A stretch of 64,000 bases of DNA from an uncultured Senegalimassilia sp. Its GTDB lineage: Bacteria > Actinomycetota > Coriobacteriia > Coriobacteriales > Eggerthellaceae. The stretch covers positions 6,971 to 70,970 of the forward strand of contig NZ_CAKUAT010000014.1 in assembly GCF_934636665.1 (NCBI RefSeq), written 5' to 3'. Positions 33,881 to 43,695 of the stretch are shown piece by piece (the stretch's first letter is position 1; each line of letters opens with the position of its first letter). A program made the position numbers and the translations under genes. The notes beneath the pieces were generated by a model, which worked only from the letters and a program-made list of their open reading frames with translations, did not search any database and was not told the DNA's origin.

Positions 33881-33936
33881 GCTGCTGTTTCGCTAGCGGG
33901 AAGGTCGCGCGATTCTGCGCCTTGTGAGACTGGAAG

Positions 33937-33968
33937 CCCCGTCGCAACTTCGGTTGCGGCGGGGTTTT
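33937..33968 (+). terminator. Rho-independent terminator after cstA
   Basis: A 12-bp stem (33937-33948 with 33953-33964, one G-U pair) closed by a TTCG tetraloop is followed by TTTT. Confidence 0.92.
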
Positions 33969-34131
33969 CGCGTGCTATGGGGCGTCTGCGCCGTACGGGG
34001 TGAGTGGGGCTGCCCGCGGCGGGGAAGAGGGCGCACGGTTTCGCGAGGTTTTGCAGGCTGCCTGTGCAGCCTTCTTGCGGTGGTGGCGCGGGCGAAGGGG
34101 CGGGTGCGGAGACGTGGCTGGGCGAGAGGCG

Positions 34132-35763
34132 CTACTCCCAGAACAGTTTCGTGAGGCCGACGCGGGATTGCGTGCCGGTTTTCTGGTAGAGCGAAGTTAG
34201 GTGCCGCTGGAGCACGCGCAGGGAGATGCCCATGTCCGTGGCCACATGCTTGAGCGGGCGCTCGTCGGCGGTGACGGCGGCAAGTACCTCGGTCTCGCGC
34301 GGCGTGAGCGAGAAGCGGCTGGCGAAATCCTTAAGGCGTGCCTCGGGGTCGATAGCTGCATCGTCCGCGGAAGGCGCGGCGTCGGGTGCTGCGTGTTGCG
34401 CGGCTTCCGATGTATGCTCGGCGACTGCCGGCTGAGCAGGCATTTCGCCCTCGGCGGGGCCGGGCGCAGCATCGCTGGCGGCAGGCATGCGCTCACCGGC
34501 TGTCGCTTGGCCAGGCGCAGCATCGCTGGCGGAGCCGGACGCGTCGGCTTGCTGCCCGGCACGTCCTCCGGTTTCGCCATCCCTCGGGCGCGGGCGCAGA
34601 TCCAGCATGCCGGCGGCGAAGAGCAGCGCGTTGATGCCGATGATCAGGGGGACCAGCAGCACGACAACGGCTATGGGGCTTGTCAGGTTGATCACCAGCA
34701 GCGCGGGTGCGCCGATTGCGATGGCGGTCACATTGTTGAGCGCTCGCCCCATGCTGCACCACAGGTCGGGTGCGCGCAGGAACTGCGCTATCCAGACGAA
34801 CACCGCAGTATAGAACGTCATGAAAACGCCCGAGCCCAGGAAGTAGACGACTTCCCCGATGGCGTATGGCCCGCCCGCCTCCACCCCGAGCATCGCGCCG
34901 ACTGAGAGCAGCATCATCCAGAACATGACGATGCCCAGGTAACGCGCCCGGTGCAGGTCGAACAGCACGCCGCCGGCGAAGCCTCCGACTGCCATCAGAA
35001 CGCGCGGCGTTATGTTGGTATATTGGCTGGTCCAGGGCGAGCCGATGTCCATAAAGGTGTAGAGCGTGTTGAACAGCACGGAGAACAACAGCACCAGCGC
35101 GAAGATCACGATGACGGCGGTACGAGGGGTCATGTGGTCGAGACGCCATCCGGCGAACTTGCTGCTTTCGAGGTGGTTTCCTCTGCGCTGTTCTCGTTGC
35201 GTGGAAAAGTCTACGAGTACGGATTGGGGCGGCCATATGCGCGCGTTGATCACTCCTAGGGCGATGATGCTCGCGGAAAGCACGACAGCTTCGACCAGGT
35301 GGTTCGACGTGAATTCGAGCAGGGGGATTTGCGCGAGCACGCCAAGCGCGTGGCTGCCGCCGATCAACGTCGCGAACCGCGCGATGCTGCGCGACCTCAC
35401 GCATGTTGCCCAGTACACGGTGGCGCCGGCAAGCCCGATAAGGAAGAATCCGACCGCACCCGTGCATGCGATTACCAGCGGCGACGACGCGAAAACGACG
35501 CCGACAAGGGATGCGACCCCAAGGACGGTGACGACTCCCATGAACACAGGCCGGCCCTTTCCCCCGACAAGACGGTTTTTAAGGGGGAAGGCCAGCAGGC
35601 CCAGGGTGCTGGCTCCTTGGATGGGGAACTGCGAGAAGAAGGGACTATGCCCTCCAGGTTGAGCTAGGTTGGCCTGGAAGAACAGCGTTGACTCAAGGAA
35701 CACGAAGAAGAACAACGCAAGTGCGCAAAACAGCAGTCTATTTTCGCGTTTCGCGTTGCCCAT
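34132..35763 (-). CDS. Second LuxR-family regulator with 12-helix membrane domain
   Basis: 543 aa. About twelve membrane helices fill residues 1-400. A Pro/Ala/Glu-rich linker of ~75 residues follows. The C-terminal LuxR helix-turn-helix is FSLTPRETEVLAAVTADERPLKHVATDM, then ISLRVLQRHLTSLYQKTG (read in pieces). Same architecture as the gene at 1712-3793, though sequences differ. ATG 35763 has GGAAGGAGGGG upstream. It is divergent from the giant surface-protein gene, the usual position for a local regulator, so it may control that adhesin. Confidence 0.9.
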   Translation of the reverse strand: MGNAKRENRLLFCALALFFFVFLESTLFFQANLAQPGGHSPFFSQFPIQGASTLGLLAFPLKNRLVGGKGRPVFMGVVTVLGVASLVGVVFASSPLVIACTGAVGFFLIGLAGATVYWATCVRSRSIARFATLIGGSHALGVLAQIPLLEFTSNHLVEAVVLSASIIALGVINARIWPPQSVLVDFSTQREQRRGNHLESSKFAGWRLDHMTPRTAVIVIFALVLLFSVLFNTLYTFMDIGSPWTSQYTNITPRVLMAVGGFAGGVLFDLHRARYLGIVMFWMMLLSVGAMLGVEAGGPYAIGEVVYFLGSGVFMTFYTAVFVWIAQFLRAPDLWCSMGRALNNVTAIAIGAPALLVINLTSPIAVVVLLVPLIIGINALLFAAGMLDLRPRPRDGETGGRAGQQADASGSASDAAPGQATAGERMPAASDAAPGPAEGEMPAQPAVAEHTSEAAQHAAPDAAPSADDAAIDPEARLKDFASRFSLTPRETEVLAAVTADERPLKHVATDMGISLRVLQRHLTSLYQKTGTQSRVGLTKLFWE

Positions 35764-36265
35764 CGCACCCCTCCTTCCAGGCGTGTCCGTGCCCCCTAAA
35801 CCTATTGTATCCCGTGTTGCGTTACCTTCGTTTTTCAATTTCTCCCAGATGGCTAACTTTGGCCGCGAGTTCTTGGGAAGCGTCCGCGGCTTGGCCGCAT
35901 TGTCAACGGGGGTCGTTTATACGACCCCCTGGCGCCCGTTCGCCCACCTGCGAAAACGGAATATCGGGGTCGTACGTTCGCATATACGGCGTGGTTCCCT
36001 GTACCCCCATTAGCAATGATGTTATCAGGAGGTGCAGTGGCTTGATGCCGGCTGCGCCGCTGGTGCGATGCGCGGTTTCGGGCTGTGCGCGCGTTCGACG
36101 ATTGGCGGGGAAATGCCGACGTCGGCGGGCGCCATGGCATGGGGAGAACCGTGCGGGAAGGAGCGGGCCCGTGAAGACGTCAGGGTACCGGAAGAGCCCG
36201 AGCGCGCGCATATGCAAGCGCATGGGGATATGGAAGGCCGCGATGCGGTGGAAGGAGGCGAGGAC
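35764..36265. promoter_or_regulatory. Divergent control region between LuxR gene and giant adhesin
   Basis: A perfect 9-bp inverted repeat GGGGGTCGT-TTAT-ACGACCCCC spans 35908-35929, and a related half GGGGTCGTACG follows near 35967. A TACAAT-like -10 for the LuxR gene lies on the minus strand at 35804-35809. A long in-frame extension of the adhesin through this region has no signal-peptide character and is taken as noncoding. Confidence 0.5.
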
Positions 36266-39200
36266 ATGAAATCGACGAAGCGTTTCAAGGCAGCGTTAGC
36301 CGCCGTGCTGGTGCTTGCGTTGTCGCCGCTGTTCGGCGGCGCGGCGTTTGCGGAAGACTCGTCGGCGACAACGTACAGCGGCAACAAGACCGCCGTCACG
36401 GACCCCTCGACCATTTGGGATTGGCAGGGGCTTGTCGAGAACGACACGTCGAGCGTCGGGCGCATCTGGACCGACAAGACCGTGTCGAACGATACGATCA
36501 GTAAGAACGACGTCACCGTATCCAAGGCGAACGGTGCGGACTTCGTGACCGCGCTCACGGCGCTGTCGTCCACGTCGAACCTGTCCGATACGGCGACCAC
36601 GCCGCTTGACATCGTGCTGGTGCTCGACGCCTCCGGGTCTATGAGCGACCCCATGGGCAGCGGCGATGACACGAAGCGCATCGACGCGCTTAAGAGCGCG
36701 GCGAACTCGTTCATCGACGAGATCGCCAAGCAGAACGCGACGGTCAAGGATGCCGCCAAGCAGCATCAGGTCTCCATCGTGAAGTTCGCTGGAAACAAGA
36801 CCGACAAGGTCGGCAACGACACGTATCGCGAAGGCCAGTATTGGTACAACTACAGCCAGGTGATGAAGACGCTGGCTCCGTGCACTAACGATACGAAAAG
36901 CGCCTTCTCTTCCCAAGTGAACGCCATCCAGCCCGCCGGTGCAACGAATGCCGCCGCAGGCTTGGAGCTTGCGAAGGGTCAGACCTCCGATCGCTCCGAT
37001 GCCAAGAAAGTCGTCATCTTCTTCACCGACGGCACGCCGACGGAATATAGCGAGTTTTCCCCTGACGTCGCCTCGAGCGCCGTTGGGCACGCTAAGGAAA
37101 TGAAGGACGCGGGTGCTGCGGTGTACTCCATCGGCATCTTCCAGGGCGCCGATCCGGCAAAGAATCCCGATGGGCAGGGCGTTTCCAATGAGAATAAGTT
37201 CATGCACGCCGTGTCGAGCAACTACCCGTCTGCGACGTATTCTTACGAGAGCACGAGTTGGTGGTCGGGCGAATATATATGGAACTTCGGCGATCGTGCG
37301 AAGGGCTCCGATGGCAAAGACGCCACGTTCTACAAGAGCGCGACCAATGCCGATGAGCTGAAGCACGTGTTCGACGACATCTCCAAGGAGATCTCGAAGG
37401 GCTCCGGCTATCCCACGAAGACGAGCGAAGGCTTCGAGCACGAAACCGGCTACATCGCCTTTGACGATCAGCTGGGCGATTACATGCAGGTCACCGACCT
37501 GTCCACGCTCGTGTACAACGGAACGGTCTACGGCTGCAAGTCCAAGACCACGGACGGAAACGTCGACACGTATCATTTCAGCGGCGACGTGCATTCCGGT
37601 CTGGCCGCTGCCGACCTGAAAGACGTCGTGATCACCGTCACGCGTTCGGACAAACCTGCGGTGGGCGACAAGGTGCAGGTGAAGGTACCCGCGTCCTTGA
37701 TCCCGCTGCGCAACTTCGTCATCGATTTGGCGAAGGACACCATGAGCGTCTCGAACACCACGCCGATCTCGGTGCTGTACTCCTCTGGCGTGAAGCCGGC
37801 AGCGCTCGATCTGCTGGAGAACCCCGATGACGCCATGAAGGCGTATATGGCGAAGAACACCGACTCCGAAACGGGCCAGGTGAACTTCTACGCCAACAAG
37901 TGGACCGGCGAGGAAACAGGCGACGCGGTCGCCACGTTCGAGCCGGCTGTGGGTAACAGCTACTATTACTTCACGCAGGACACGCCCATCTACACCGATG
38001 AGGCATGCACTGTTCCCGCGATGTCAGTGGAGAGCGGTTCCACGTACTACTACAAGCACGATTACTACGCCATGGAGAACGGCAAGCCCGTCGCGAAGAC
38101 CGAGCATGTGTCCTTCCCCGGCGGTGCCGCTGAGCAAGTCGAGGGCGCCATCGGCAAGGATTCCACGGGTGCCTGCTACTTCAAGTCTGGCACGCCGCGC
38201 TTGACCTACGTCAACGAGCTGCATAAGGTCAAGGAGGAGAATCGCACGGCAACGGCCACGGACGTGTTGAACCCGAAGTGGAGCGGCGTCGAGCAGTCTT
38301 CCGCGGAAACGCTGATCAACGCCTATCTGGGCAACAACGGCAAGCTGAGCATGGATGTGCCCGGCACGCTGACGGTGACGAAGCAGCTGGAGTTGCCCGA
38401 TGGATACAACGCGGATGATTTCGCGAACGATTCCTTCGAGTTCACCATTGCCATGCAGGATGCCGTCGGCAAGAGCTTCAACGCCGTGGTGAAAGACGCG
38501 AACGGCGAGCAGCAAGGTGATAAGTTCGTGCTGTCGTTCGGCCAGGATGGCCAGGCGAAGCGTTCCCTGAAGCCGGGCGAGACCCTGTACGTGTACGGGC
38601 TTTCCGCAGGCTGGGACTATAAGGTAAGCGAGACGCCGCGCGATGGCTTCAAGGCAGAGGCCGCTGGCGCGGAGGGCAAGATCGCTGCTGGCGAGACGAG
38701 CGCGGTAACGTATACGAACACGTACGCCGCATCCGGCACGCTGGATGGCGAGATGTACCTTAAGGGCAAGAAGGTGCTGACCGGTCGCGAGTGGTTGGCC
38801 GATGAATTCACGTTCATCATGAGGGATGCCGATACATCCGTTGAGGCACCGATGCCGTCGCCGCCGACCGATACCCTGGGCATCAGCAAGGGTGAGACGC
38901 GCGTTGTGGTAACGAGCAAGGACACCAAGGCTGGCGAGCCGGTGGGCTTCCATTTCAAGAGCATCGACTATACGAAGCCGGGCATGTACACGTACCAGAT
39001 TTGGGAATCCGATGAGCCTAGCGCCTTGAGGCCCGGCGTGAGCGCATCCCAGGCGCTGTACCAGGTCGTCGTGACGGTAACCGACAAGGACCACAACGGC
39101 AAGCTGACGGTGGAATCTGTGATGACGAAGCTGAAGAGCGACAAGGGCGCGAAATGCGAGGAGCCCATCGAGAACAATACGGTGTCGTTTGTGAACAAGT

Positions 39201-42200
39201 ACGATCCCGATGTGGTGGAGTGGGCCCCCAGCGGCACGAAGACGTATACGGACACGACGGGTGAGAACCCCCTTAGGCCGGATATGTTCCACGTGATCGT
39301 TCGCACGTACAATGCCGAGGCGCCTTTGCCCGATGGCGAAGTCGTGACGGGTACCGATCTCGCTCGCGGCGAATGGCGCGGTGTTGTGACCACGGTCGAG
39401 GCGGGCGGCAACATTGCGTGGCCGCCGGCGAAGTACGAGAGCAAAGATCTTGACCCTGAGAAGCGCGCTGCCACCTTCGAGTACGAAATCCTAGAGGTGG
39501 TTAAGGTCGGCGATACATGGCTTGCTGCGAATGACTCTCAAGCGTTCGGTTCCCGCTTGCCTGGCATGGTGTACGACTCGACGGTATGGACCGCGAAGGT
39601 CGCCATCGAGGAAGATGGCGGCAATCTTGAGCTGAAGGGTGTCGAGTACTACGGAAACGACAGCGAAGGGCTGGAGCCCAGCACTGGGTTCCTCTTCAAT
39701 AACTCTTATGAGCCTAAGCCTGCTGAGCTTAAGGGCGATACGGCGATTCGCGGCACCAAGGTGCTGACCGGCCGCGATATGGCGGAAGGCGAGAAGTTCG
39801 GCTTCAAGCTGAGCGCGGCCGATGAGGCTACGCAGAATGCTAAGCTCGCCGGCAACATCGTCATCCCGGAGGGTGCTGACGAAGCTGTGGTGAGCGGTGC
39901 GAAGGCGGGCGTTGAGACCACGTTCTCCTTCGGCGAGATGACGTTCAGCAAGCCTGGCACGTATTCGTTCGCGGTGCAGGAGAACGAGTACTGCGGCAAG
40001 GGTCTTGACGCACCAGGCGCCGCAACCGGCGGCATCGTGTTCGACCGTCATGTCCACAAGGTTACGGTCAAGGTGGCCGATAACCACAGCGGAAAGCTGA
40101 TCGCCGAGGTGAGCTACGACAACGGGCCGGCGAACTTCGTGAACGAGTACAAGCAGAAGAAGCAGTTCTCCGGCATCACCGTTCAGAAGACGCTGAACGG
40201 CCGCGACATGGCAGCCGATGAGTTCTCCTTCAGCATCCATGGCGTGATGTCCGATACCGTGTCTGCGGAAGACGCTGAAGCCCGCTTGGCGAATTCCGAT
40301 CTCAGCTTCACCAACGCTGCGCGTGCCGATGGCGACGCGTGCGATATGGCGAAGATGAGCGGCGTCACGTTCACGCAGGATGATATCGGCAAGACGTTCG
40401 CGTACGAAGTGCGCGAGGTCGTGCCCGCTCCCGCCGACGCTAAACCCGGCGTCACCTATGACGGCAGCGTGCACACGCTTGAGATCACGGTGGGCATGAG
40501 CAACGATGCCGACAAGCATCTGACGCTGACCACCAAGCTGGATGGGGAGGTCGTCGATCATCCGACCAAGCCTGCTGTGGCGTTCGGGAATAGCTATGAT
40601 AAGGTCGAATCGACCAGCTACGACACCGCCACTGCCGGTCTGAACAAGGTGCTCGAGGGCCGTAATTGGACCGATACCGACGAGTTTACGTTCGAGCTGA
40701 AGGCGCTCGATGGTGCCCCGCTTCCCGAGGGTGCTGTTGGTCCCGATGTGGCCTACGCGACGGTGACCAAGGCGATCCCCGCGGGGGCCTTCGGATTCGG
40801 CGAGATCGAGTTCGAGTTTGACATGCTGAAGGACGCGCCCGACCATAAGCGCACGTTCACTTACGAGGTGCGCGAGGTCGTGCCCGCCGACGGCCATAAG
40901 CTGCCGGGCATTCAGTACGACGATCACGTGGCCACCATGAAGGTGACGGTGTCCGACGATGGCTCCGGCAAGCTCAAGGCCTCTGCGGTTGCGGAGAACG
41001 TCACGTTCGTGAATCGCTACACCGCTGAAATCAATTACACGGAGGCGGGCGGCCTGAACGTGGCCAAGACCCTGTTCGGCCGCGATATGGCCGAGGGGAA
41101 GTTCAAGATCAAGGTGACCCCTGGCGACGAGGCGTCGGCGTATGTGCTGGGCCTGCCGCTGGAGGGCGCTGAGATCGCCATGCCCGCAGCTGCCGATGGC
41201 GCGCCAGCCGTGAAGTCCGTGCTGGGTGATCGGCAAGTGGTGCTAAGCCAGAGCGACGTGGGCAAGTCGTATACCTATAAGGTGGCCGAGGTTCAGGCAG
41301 CGGCCGACGGCTATACCTACGACACGACGGAGTACACGGTAACGGTAATGGTCTGGGACAACCCGGAGAAGGCCGCATTGACGGTCACCACCGAGGTGGC
41401 CGGACCTAAGGGCATCGAGACGTACGTGTACGGCGCAGATCCGTCTCCGGACCCCGCAACGGTTTTCTTCGTTAACAAGTATGACGCCTCCACCGACAAT
41501 CCGGGCGGCACTGCCGCTCAGGTGACGGCGACCAAGGAGCTCACGGGACGTCCGCTTTCCGCCGGCGAGTTCACCTTCGCGGTGAAGTACGCAACGGGTG
41601 GGGATGACCTGCGGACGGCTAAGAACGCGGCCGACGGCACCGTGACGTTCGATGCCTTGCATTACACCACCGAGATGCTTAAGGGTCTGGTGAAGGACGG
41701 TAACGCCTCCAAGACCTCCGACAAGGGCGTCACCTCGTGGACGGTGAACTATCTGGCTTACGAGAAGACCGACGGCCTGGCCGGCCAGGGCATCACGGCG
41801 CAGACGCAGCCGATCCCGTTCGCGGTGACGGTCGTCGATAACGGCGACGGCTCGCTTACGGCAACGGCGAACCTGGACAAGGGTCTGAAGTTCGAGAACA
41901 CGTACTCCACGGGCGATCCGGTGCAGGTGGGCCTGTCCGGCGTGAAGACGCTGCAGGCGGCACCCGGGCTTGAACCGGCCTCCATCGAGGATAAATTCAC
42001 CTTCGCGGTGACCTCCGACGATGCGGCCGCTCCCATGCCCGAGCGCACCACCGCCAAGAACGCGGCGGACGGCAGCGTGGACTTCGGCACCATCAAGTTC
42101 ACGTTGGACGACCTCAACAGCGCCCTGGGCGTGAACGACCAGACGGCCGCCGCGGACGCCGACAAGGCCGAAGCGGATGCTGCGAAGGCCGCCGACCAGG

Positions 42201-43567
42201 CTGCAGCACCGGCTAAGGAAACCGACGCCGATGCTGCGAAGGCCGCCGATGCCGATGCATCGAAGGCTGCCGCGGACGCTGACAAGGCCGCCGCGGGTGC
42301 GGATAACGCTTCCGCCCAGGCAGCCGACGAAGGCGACAAGCCTGCTGCCTCCAACGAGGGTGACAAGCCCGCGGCAGGCGACGAGCAGGGTGCGGGTGCC
42401 GTAGCGGCTCTCGATACCGACAACGGTACGGTTGACGAGGTCGCTCCCGGCAACCAGCCGGCCGACCAGCCGGCGAACCCGGAGCCCGAGTCCGGCAAGC
42501 CCCGTTCTCACGTGTTCACCTATAAGGTGACGGAGAGCGGTTCCGCGCCCGGCGTGATCAACGACGCCGCGGCGACCAAGACGGTCAGCTTCAAGGTGAC
42601 CGACGACGGCAACGGCAAGCTGACGGTCGAGCGCCAGGGCGCCGCAGCTAACCCGGCGTTCTCCTTCACCAACACCTACACGGTGAAGCCTGCTAGCTCC
42701 AGCGTGACCGACCAGGTGACGGTGACCAAGACGCTGACGGGCCGCGACATGGCCGCCGGCGAGTTCGCGTTCGAGTTGCTCGAGGGCGAAGATGTGGTGG
42801 CGACCGGAACTAACGCCGCCGACGGCAGCGTGGCGCTGAGCCCGGTGGAGTACACGTATCCCAACACGCATCGCTACACGTTGCACGAGGTCGGGGGCGG
42901 CGCCGTCGCCAACGGCGTGACCTATGACGGCGCGACGTACACCGTGGTCACCACGGTGAAGGACAACCGCGACGGCACGCTCAGCGTGACCCATGCGCTG
43001 GAAGGCGCGCGCGAGGCCACCTTCGCCAACGCCTACCAGGCAGCGCCCACGACCGTGACCATCGGCGCCTCCAAGACGCTGGTGGGCAAGAACCTTCAGG
43101 ACGGGCAGTTCACGTTCGTGCTGACCGCGGCCGACGGCACCGAGCTTAAGGCGAAGAACGCCGCCGATGGCAAGATCGCCTTCCCGGCGCTGACGTTCGA
43201 CAAGCCCGGCACGTACGAGTTCGCGCTCACCGAGCTCGACGATGCGCAGGCGAACGTGACGTACGACAAGCACGCGTACAAGGTGACCGTGACGGTCGTC
43301 GATGACGGGCTCGGCCACTTGAATGCAACGGTGGCAGGCGATGCCGACGTGCTCGCGTTCACGAACACGTACACCGAGCCCGCGACGCCTGTGCAGCCCA
43401 CGCAGCCTGGCGGCAAGACCTTCACGCCGAGCGGGCTGGTCGGCAAGGTGCTGACGCAGACAGGCGACGACAAGCTTGCCCTGGTCCTGCCGCTTGCGGC
43501 GGTGGCCCTGGCGGGCGCGGCGTCCATCGCGGCGCTGGTCATCATGCGCCGTCGCGATAAGCGCTAG
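36266..43567 (+). CDS. Giant cell-wall surface protein: VWA domain plus ~11 pilin/Cna-type repeats
   Basis: 2433 aa. The signal peptide is MKSTKRFKAALAAVLVLALS... to GAAFA. A VWA domain starts near residue 113 with the MIDAS motif DASGSM and later TDGTPTEY. From ~700 on come about eleven tandem isopeptide-type domains, each opening with K-x-LTGRDM-like strings (near residues 832, 1161, 1305, 1458, 1597, 1754, 2151, 2266) and ending in TFVNxY-type strands, as in Spy0128/FctA pilins. Residues ~1955-2075 carry an Ala/Asp/Lys-rich insertion. The C-terminus has LTQTG, a hydrophobic helix and RRRDKR, a variant sortase signal. Likely an adhesin or pilus tip protein. ATG 36266 follows GAAGGAGG. No sortase gene is in the window. 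Confidence 0.93.
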   Translation: MKSTKRFKAALAAVLVLALSPLFGGAAFAEDSSATTYSGNKTAVTDPSTIWDWQGLVENDTSSVGRIWTDKTVSNDTISKNDVTVSKANGADFVTALTALSSTSNLSDTATTPLDIVLVLDASGSMSDPMGSGDDTKRIDALKSAANSFIDEIAKQNATVKDAAKQHQVSIVKFAGNKTDKVGNDTYREGQYWYNYSQVMKTLAPCTNDTKSAFSSQVNAIQPAGATNAAAGLELAKGQTSDRSDAKKVVIFFTDGTPTEYSEFSPDVASSAVGHAKEMKDAGAAVYSIGIFQGADPAKNPDGQGVSNENKFMHAVSSNYPSATYSYESTSWWSGEYIWNFGDRAKGSDGKDATFYKSATNADELKHVFDDISKEISKGSGYPTKTSEGFEHETGYIAFDDQLGDYMQVTDLSTLVYNGTVYGCKSKTTDGNVDTYHFSGDVHSGLAAADLKDVVITVTRSDKPAVGDKVQVKVPASLIPLRNFVIDLAKDTMSVSNTTPISVLYSSGVKPAALDLLENPDDAMKAYMAKNTDSETGQVNFYANKWTGEETGDAVATFEPAVGNSYYYFTQDTPIYTDEACTVPAMSVESGSTYYYKHDYYAMENGKPVAKTEHVSFPGGAAEQVEGAIGKDSTGACYFKSGTPRLTYVNELHKVKEENRTATATDVLNPKWSGVEQSSAETLINAYLGNNGKLSMDVPGTLTVTKQLELPDGYNADDFANDSFEFTIAMQDAVGKSFNAVVKDANGEQQGDKFVLSFGQDGQAKRSLKPGETLYVYGLSAGWDYKVSETPRDGFKAEAAGAEGKIAAGETSAVTYTNTYAASGTLDGEMYLKGKKVLTGREWLADEFTFIMRDADTSVEAPMPSPPTDTLGISKGETRVVVTSKDTKAGEPVGFHFKSIDYTKPGMYTYQIWESDEPSALRPGVSASQALYQVVVTVTDKDHNGKLTVESVMTKLKSDKGAKCEEPIENNTVSFVNKYDPDVVEWAPSGTKTYTDTTGENPLRPDMFHVIVRTYNAEAPLPDGEVVTGTDLARGEWRGVVTTVEAGGNIAWPPAKYESKDLDPEKRAATFEYEILEVVKVGDTWLAANDSQAFGSRLPGMVYDSTVWTAKVAIEEDGGNLELKGVEYYGNDSEGLEPSTGFLFNNSYEPKPAELKGDTAIRGTKVLTGRDMAEGEKFGFKLSAADEATQNAKLAGNIVIPEGADEAVVSGAKAGVETTFSFGEMTFSKPGTYSFAVQENEYCGKGLDAPGAATGGIVFDRHVHKVTVKVADNHSGKLIAEVSYDNGPANFVNEYKQKKQFSGITVQKTLNGRDMAADEFSFSIHGVMSDTVSAEDAEARLANSDLSFTNAARADGDACDMAKMSGVTFTQDDIGKTFAYEVREVVPAPADAKPGVTYDGSVHTLEITVGMSNDADKHLTLTTKLDGEVVDHPTKPAVAFGNSYDKVESTSYDTATAGLNKVLEGRNWTDTDEFTFELKALDGAPLPEGAVGPDVAYATVTKAIPAGAFGFGEIEFEFDMLKDAPDHKRTFTYEVREVVPADGHKLPGIQYDDHVATMKVTVSDDGSGKLKASAVAENVTFVNRYTAEINYTEAGGLNVAKTLFGRDMAEGKFKIKVTPGDEASAYVLGLPLEGAEIAMPAAADGAPAVKSVLGDRQVVLSQSDVGKSYTYKVAEVQAAADGYTYDTTEYTVTVMVWDNPEKAALTVTTEVAGPKGIETYVYGADPSPDPATVFFVNKYDASTDNPGGTAAQVTATKELTGRPLSAGEFTFAVKYATGGDDLRTAKNAADGTVTFDALHYTTEMLKGLVKDGNASKTSDKGVTSWTVNYLAYEKTDGLAGQGITAQTQPIPFAVTVVDNGDGSLTATANLDKGLKFENTYSTGDPVQVGLSGVKTLQAAPGLEPASIEDKFTFAVTSDDAAAPMPERTTAKNAADGSVDFGTIKFTLDDLNSALGVNDQTAAADADKAEADAAKAADQAAAPAKETDADAAKAADADASKAAADADKAAAGADNASAQAADEGDKPAASNEGDKPAAGDEQGAGAVAALDTDNGTVDEVAPGNQPADQPANPEPESGKPRSHVFTYKVTESGSAPGVINDAAATKTVSFKVTDDGNGKLTVERQGAAANPAFSFTNTYTVKPASSSVTDQVTVTKTLTGRDMAAGEFAFELLEGEDVVATGTNAADGSVALSPVEYTYPNTHRYTLHEVGGGAVANGVTYDGATYTVVTTVKDNRDGTLSVTHALEGAREATFANAYQAAPTTVTIGASKTLVGKNLQDGQFTFVLTAADGTELKAKNAADGKIAFPALTFDKPGTYEFALTELDDAQANVTYDKHAYKVTVTVVDDGLGHLNATVAGDADVLAFTNTYTEPATPVQPTQPGGKTFTPSGLVGKVLTQTGDDKLALVLPLAAVALAGAASIAALVIMRRRDKR

Positions 43568-43640
43568 CGCAGCCGAACCCGGCGAAGGCCGGATACGGAA
43601 ACCCGCTGCCGCACCTGGGTAGGGCGGCGGCGGGATGCAA

Positions 43641-43672
43641 GAAGAGGGCCGGGTTGATACCCGGCCCTCTTC
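43641..43672. terminator. Hairpin terminator between convergent genes
   Basis: A perfect 14-bp stem (43641-43654 with 43659-43672, GAAGAGGGCCGGGT arms) with a TGAT loop lies between the giant adhesin and pxpA stops. It can serve both strands, though T-runs are short. Confidence 0.8.
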
Positions 43673-43695
43673 GCGTTTCGCTATGTTGTGGATTC

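Noticed and set aside
36032..36265. 78-codon N-terminal extension of the giant adhesin
   Set aside because: The signal peptide begins at ATG 36266 with its own GAAGGAGG; the extension is charged and has no role in export.
39285..39300. Second parS-like site inside the giant adhesin gene
   Set aside because: Only 12 of 16 positions match, and the right half is destroyed; likely chance within coding sequence.
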